A stretch of DNA of 64,000 nt from RGIG9115 sp045128915 (lineage in GTDB: Bacteria > Bacillota > Clostridia > UBA1381), in assembly GCA_045128915.1 (NCBI GenBank), contig JBGVIT010000036.1:33702-97701 (forward strand), read 5' to 3'. Shown here piece after piece: positions 60,655 through 64,000 of this stretch. The notes beneath the pieces were generated by a model. That model was not told the origin of the DNA. It did not search any database and saw only the letters and a program-made list of their open reading frames with translations. Made by a program: the position numbers and the translations under genes. Position 1 is the stretch's first letter. Each line of letters starts with the position of its first letter.

Positions 60655-62580
60655 ATGAGTATGGAAAAGATTGAAACCAAGTACGACGAAAATCAAATTC
60701 AGGTTCTCGAAGGATTGGACGCTGTAAGAAAAAGACCGGGTATGTATATCGGCTCAACATCTTCGCCGGGACTTCATCATCTGGTATATGAAATCGTTGA
60801 TAACTCTATTGACGAAGCACTTGCAGGCTACTGTACGGAAATTCTGGTTAATATTAATCCCGACAACTCTGTAACTGTAAAGGACAACGGTCGCGGTATC
60901 CCCGTAGGTATTCATCCCCAGCAGGGTATTCCCACTGTAGAGGTTGTTCTTACCATTCTCCATGCAGGCGGTAAGTTCGGCGGCGGCGGATACAAGGTAT
61001 CAGGCGGTTTGCACGGTGTTGGTTCATCGGTTGTTAACGCTCTGTCCGAAAAGCTTGAGGTAGAGGTCTGCGACGGTGAGCATGTACATTATCAGAGCTA
61101 TGAACGAGGCAAGCCCACCTGCGCACTTAAAATAATCGGCGATACGAAAGAAACGGGAACAAAAATCACATTCAAGCCGGATCCTGAAATATTTGAGGTT
61201 CTGGAATTTGAATATGATGTACTTCTTAAAAGACTTCGTGAGCAGGCATTTTTGAACAGGGGCATCAAGATTGTCCTTTCCGACCTTCGTGATGCAGACA
61301 AGCAGCCTGAGGTGCTTTACGCTGAGGGCGGTATATCAGAATTTGTTAAATATCTCAACAAGTCAAAGGATCCTCTCCATGACGATATAATTTACTTTGA
61401 AGCAAAGCGTGAAAATATGGAAGTTGAGGTTGCAATGCAATACACAACTGCATATAACGAGGTTATCATGAGCTTTGCAAACAATATTCATACCATGGAC
61501 GGCGGAACTCATGAAACAGGTTTTAAAGCAGGCCTTACAAGAGTTATAAATGACTATGCAAGAAAGTATAACTTCCTTAAGGAAAAGGACCAGAACCTTA
61601 CGGGTGAAGATACACGTGAGGGCTTGACAGCTATTATCAGCGTTAAGGTAACAGAGGCACAGTTTGAGGGCCAAACAAAAACCAAGCTTGGTAACAGCGA
61701 GGCAAGAACTTTGGTTGAAAACGCTTTAAATGATAAGCTTGCGGCATACCTTGAGGAAAATCCCAAGATTTCAAAAACAGTAATAGAAAAAATACTCATG
61801 GCTTCAAGAGCAAGAGAAGCGGCAAAGAGAGCAAGAGAAAGCGCAAGAAGCGGCAAAAACGCCAACAATTCTTCACTTCTTGGCAAGCTTGCACGCTGCA
61901 CCGATGAAAACACCGACTATGCAGAGCTTTACATTGTCGAGGGAGATTCAGCGGGCGGTTCAGCAAAGCAGGGCAGAAACCGACGCTTTCAGGCAATTCT
62001 TCCTCTTTGGGGTAAGATGCTCAATGTTGAGAAGTCAAGAATAGATAAGGTATATTCAAACGAAAAGCTTCTACCTATAATTCAGGCATTAGGTGCAGGA
62101 ATTGGTGACGAGCTTGACACATCAAAACTCCGCTACGGCAAAATAATAATCATGGCGGATGCCGATGTTGACGGACAGCATATCAGAACATTGCTTCTTA
62201 CATTCTTCTTCCGTTATATGCGTCCTCTTATTGACGAAGGTCATGTGTATATAGCACAGCCACCTTTGTTCAAGGTGTTCAAGGGCAAGAACAAAAACTA
62301 TGAAGAACACTTTGCGTTCTCCGACGACGAAAGAGATAAGCTTCTTGCAGAAATGGGCCCCGGTGCTAAGGTACAGCGTTATAAAGGTCTTGGTGAAATG
62401 GATCCTGAAGAACTTTGGGAAACAACAATGGATCCCGAAAAGCGTACCATGCTCCGAGTAGATGTTGAAGATGCACAGCTTGCAGACGAAACCTTTACAA
62501 TCCTCATGGGTGAAAAGGTAGAGCCAAGACGTGAGTTTATAGAAAAGCATGCAAAGTATGTTTCAAATCTTGATATTTAA
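60655..62580 (+). CDS. gyrB: DNA gyrase subunit B
   Basis: 641 aa. GHKL ATPase (YEIVDNSIDEALAG, DNGRGIPV, GGGGYKVSGGLHGVG), transducer, TOPRIM (IVEGDSAGGSAKQGRNRRFQAILPLWGKMLNVEK, MADADVDGQHIRTLLL) and the C-terminal tail (QRYKGLGEMDPEELWETTMDP). The arrangement with S4, recF and remB supports GyrB rather than ParE. RBS AAAGGAAC. gyrA, which usually follows, is absent; a copy of the dispersed repeat begins 5 bases after the stop codon. Confidence 0.97.
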   Translation: MSMEKIETKYDENQIQVLEGLDAVRKRPGMYIGSTSSPGLHHLVYEIVDNSIDEALAGYCTEILVNINPDNSVTVKDNGRGIPVGIHPQQGIPTVEVVLTILHAGGKFGGGGYKVSGGLHGVGSSVVNALSEKLEVEVCDGEHVHYQSYERGKPTCALKIIGDTKETGTKITFKPDPEIFEVLEFEYDVLLKRLREQAFLNRGIKIVLSDLRDADKQPEVLYAEGGISEFVKYLNKSKDPLHDDIIYFEAKRENMEVEVAMQYTTAYNEVIMSFANNIHTMDGGTHETGFKAGLTRVINDYARKYNFLKEKDQNLTGEDTREGLTAIISVKVTEAQFEGQTKTKLGNSEARTLVENALNDKLAAYLEENPKISKTVIEKILMASRAREAAKRARESARSGKNANNSSLLGKLARCTDENTDYAELYIVEGDSAGGSAKQGRNRRFQAILPLWGKMLNVEKSRIDKVYSNEKLLPIIQALGAGIGDELDTSKLRYGKIIIMADADVDGQHIRTLLLTFFFRYMRPLIDEGHVYIAQPPLFKVFKGKNKNYEEHFAFSDDERDKLLAEMGPGAKVQRYKGLGEMDPEELWETTMDPEKRTMLRVDVEDAQLADETFTILMGEKVEPRREFIEKHAKYVSNLDI

Positions 62581-62585
62581 ACAAA

Positions 62586-62856
62586 GGGAATGTTTAAAAA
62601 TGCACAGACCGTTCAATGACATTAAAACTGCGTATAAACATTCAGAAATATCATAAACTTATAAATCATTGAAAAAAATCCGCAAATTTGCGGATTTTTT
62701 CGTGTTTTTATGTCATTGAACATACGAATAGGGCTTACCACCCGACGTACACACGTACGCCTTCGGTCAGGGTATTGTGCGGCTTATACCGCACAATACT
62801 TCGTTTCGTCCGTTCTGCACTCCTTAGGATTGCGATATGACTTTATAAACAGCCCC
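62586..62856 (+). repeat. Dispersed repeat copy 2 (MITE-like, carries terminator)
   Basis: About 271 bp from GGGAATGTTTAAAAATG to ATAAACAGCCCC, same order of parts as copy 1: TTCAATGAC / GTCATTGAA, terminator AAAATCCGCAAA / TTTGCGGATTTTTT (62672-62700), GTACACACGTAC palindrome and TATTGTGCGG / CCGCACAATA. Ends at the stop codon of the convergent SLH gene. Confidence 0.85.
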
Positions 62857-62857
62857 T

Positions 62858-63556
62858 TCATTTTATATTTTCATTTATACTCAACAAGGTTCTTAACTCT
62901 CTGCCATCTTTACCGTCAGCTATTTCTGTTGTTGCCGTTGGTTCACCGTTTGTACTCATATTCCAACCCGTTACAAGCACAAGAGGCATATTAATGGTAT
63001 TATATAAAAGCTTTGCCATTTCGGCTCTTGTAATGCTTCTGTCTGAAACAATGGGCAAAAGCTCTGTACCCTCTGCAAAGCCATACACCTTTGCTACATC
63101 CTCAGCACCCTTGTACCATGGCATAGTTTCACTATTAACATAATGGGAATATCCCGTTGCCTTAAGGCACATATTAATTGCTTGGGCTACTGTGAGATTA
63201 TCTTCAGGTCTGAATGTTCCATCAGTAAATCCGTTTATTACATTGCTTGCGTGAAGCACATATATATCCGTACTTGCCCAATGCATACTATCCAAATCAC
63301 TGAACAAATCACTCAATATTATATCAAAGGATTCTTCCATAGGATACATAGCTTTTACAAGCATACGGCAAAATTCTGCTCTTGTGAGATTTTGTTCCGG
63401 TTTAAAGGTATTGTCCTCATACCCATTAATATATCCCCATTCTTTGAGCTGTAGTATTTCCGTTTCATAGGCTGTTTGTGATACATCATCAAACGCCGAT
63501 ACCACGCCTGTCATTAACGTCATTACTGCCATTACTACTGTTATTATTTTTCTCAT
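62858..63556 (-). CDS. Small SLH-domain surface protein
   Basis: 232 aa. Signal peptide (1-~21, ending GVVSA), then SLH repeats: FDDVSQTAYETEILQLKEWGYINGYEDNTFKPEQNLTRAEF (~22-70), FSDLDSMHWASTDIYVLHASNVINGFTDGTF (~85-135) and a weaker third (~145-200; ITRAEMAKLLYNTI). Ends with a short ~30-residue tail. It is almost only SLH, so it may coat the wall or compete for anchoring sites. Its promoter overlaps a palindrome and it diverges from a ribbon-helix-helix gene. RBS GGAGGTAGTA. Confidence 0.85.
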   Translation of the reverse strand: MRKIITVVMAVMTLMTGVVSAFDDVSQTAYETEILQLKEWGYINGYEDNTFKPEQNLTRAEFCRMLVKAMYPMEESFDIILSDLFSDLDSMHWASTDIYVLHASNVINGFTDGTFRPEDNLTVAQAINMCLKATGYSHYVNSETMPWYKGAEDVAKVYGFAEGTELLPIVSDRSITRAEMAKLLYNTINMPLVLVTGWNMSTNGEPTATTEIADGKDGRELRTLLSINENIK

Positions 63557-63585
63557 TTTATACTACCTCCGTATATGTTATTCTT

Positions 63586-63625
63586 TATGTTATATATTAT
63601 AACATATATTTGCCATGTTTGTCAA
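63586..63625 (-). promoter_or_regulatory. SLH gene promoter with overlapping palindrome
   Basis: Minus strand TTGACA (63625-63620), 18 bp, TATAAT (63601-63596). A perfect palindrome TATGTTATA-TAT-TATAACATA (63586-63606) covers the -10, a plausible operator for the divergent ribbon-helix-helix protein. Confidence 0.7.
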
Positions 63626-63655
63626 CATATAATATATATATGAGGTGATATTTTT

Positions 63656-63844
63656 ATGGAAGATAAGCTTATAATCAATAAGAAGAACTTAAAGGGTGAA
63701 GATGGATATAAAACATTTTCTGTTCGCATTAAAGAGGAAACCGTTGGTAAATTAAACAATTTATCAAAGGAAACAAACCGCTCAAGAAATGAACTGATTA
63801 ACATTTTATTGGATTACGCCATTGATAACAGTACAGTGAAATGA
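63656..63844 (+). CDS. Ribbon-helix-helix (CopG/Arc-like) protein
   Basis: 62 aa. After a basic start, residues ~18-55 match the RHH fold: beta strand YKTFSVRIK, helix EETVGKLNNLSKET, turn NRSRNE, helix LINILLDYAI. Such dimers bind short AT-rich operators; the palindrome at 63586..63606 is a candidate. RBS GAGGTGAT 6-7 bases before the ATG. No toxin partner follows; the dispersed repeat begins 22 bases after the stop. Confidence 0.8.
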   Translation: MEDKLIINKKNLKGEDGYKTFSVRIKEETVGKLNNLSKETNRSRNELINILLDYAIDNSTVK

Positions 63845-63865
63845 TGAACTCCCCCAAACAAAAAA

Positions 63866-64000
63866 GGGGCTGTTTATAAAGTCAGCTCGCAATCCTAAGG
63901 GGATGGTTAAAAATAGTGCAGAACGGATGAAACGAAGTATTGTGCGGTCTAAGCCGCACAATACCCTGCCCGAAGGCGTACGATGGTACGTCGAGTGGTG
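63866..64000 (-). repeat. Dispersed repeat copy 3, inverted, cut by window edge
   Basis: 135 bp visible, reading GGGGCTGTTTATAAAGTC... on the plus strand, the reverse complement of the ends of copies 1 and 2. Contains TATTGTGCGG / CCGCACAATA and the CGTACGATGGTACG hairpin. The terminator half lies beyond the edge. Confidence 0.85.

Noticed and set aside
55056..62580. Origin of replication next to recF/gyrB
   Set aside because: No DnaA-box cluster or AT-rich unwinding region seen, and dnaA/dnaN are missing.

Overview
The window looks like a chromosomal piece of an endospore-forming, monoderm, anaerobic gut Clostridia (Bacillota). Evidence: a spoIIGA-sigE pair behind a Spo0A-type promoter, spoIID, several proteins with C-terminal SLH triplets, GTP-type PEP carboxykinase, pyruvate formate-lyase, a bile-salt-hydrolase-family enzyme and scattered glycan/sugar enzymes. 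By eye the DNA is moderately AT-rich with strong intrinsic terminators. I cannot name the species. No rRNA, tRNA or CRISPR array was recognised.

Layout. 1-1.2 kb: end of a plasmid/ICE-like element (RepA_N initiator with repeats inside the gene, plus a truncated small gene). 1.4-3.3 kb: recA, HPr, a small unknown. 3.4-5.0 kb: a D-allulose 3-epimerase-like and D-lyxose isomerase pair behind tandem operator-like repeats. 5.3-13.5 kb: a three-gene surface operon, cohesin-SLH protein, dockerin protein, and a 1,879-aa cohesin-like/Ig-like/SLH protein. 13.7-17 kb: glutaminase, RmuC, bile salt hydrolase. 17.1-26.8 kb: a sugar/polyol cluster (zinc dehydrogenase, FGGY kinase, two mannitol-dehydrogenase-family proteins, LacZ; divergent UlaG-like lactonase and ROK regulator) around a perfectly palindromic double promoter. 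26.9-31.3 kb: pckG and pflB. 31.3-35.3 kb: ferritin-like/VIT1 transporter, small proteins, DUF1540 protein behind a structured leader, sigE-spoIIGA, small membrane protein. 35.5-35.75 kb: a structured non-coding element, probably an sRNA, with a decayed tandem copy. 35.8-41.5 kb: GT2, CDP-alcohol phosphatidyltransferase, YtrA-type GntR/ABC operon, ArsR regulator. 41.8-44.8 kb: EF-G-like GTPase, dapB. 45-51 kb: MarR-TolC-like-adaptor-RND operon. 51.2-54.9 kb: XRE regulator, GHL6/GH151-like glycosidase, spoIID. 55-62.6 kb: recJ, relA, S4 protein, recF, remB, gyrB. 62.9-63.8 kb: SLH protein and divergent ribbon-helix-helix protein.

Three copies of a dispersed repeat of about 280 bp (41498, 62586, 63866 inverted) with imperfect terminal inverted repeats each bring hairpins, and the two full copies an intrinsic terminator, directly behind genes. 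The most interesting items are the cohesin/dockerin/SLH operon, the palindromic divergent promoter, the sRNA-like element at 35.56 kb, the riboswitch-like leader before the DUF1540 gene, and the dispersed terminator-bearing repeat. Everything rests on reading the sequence; no database search was run.
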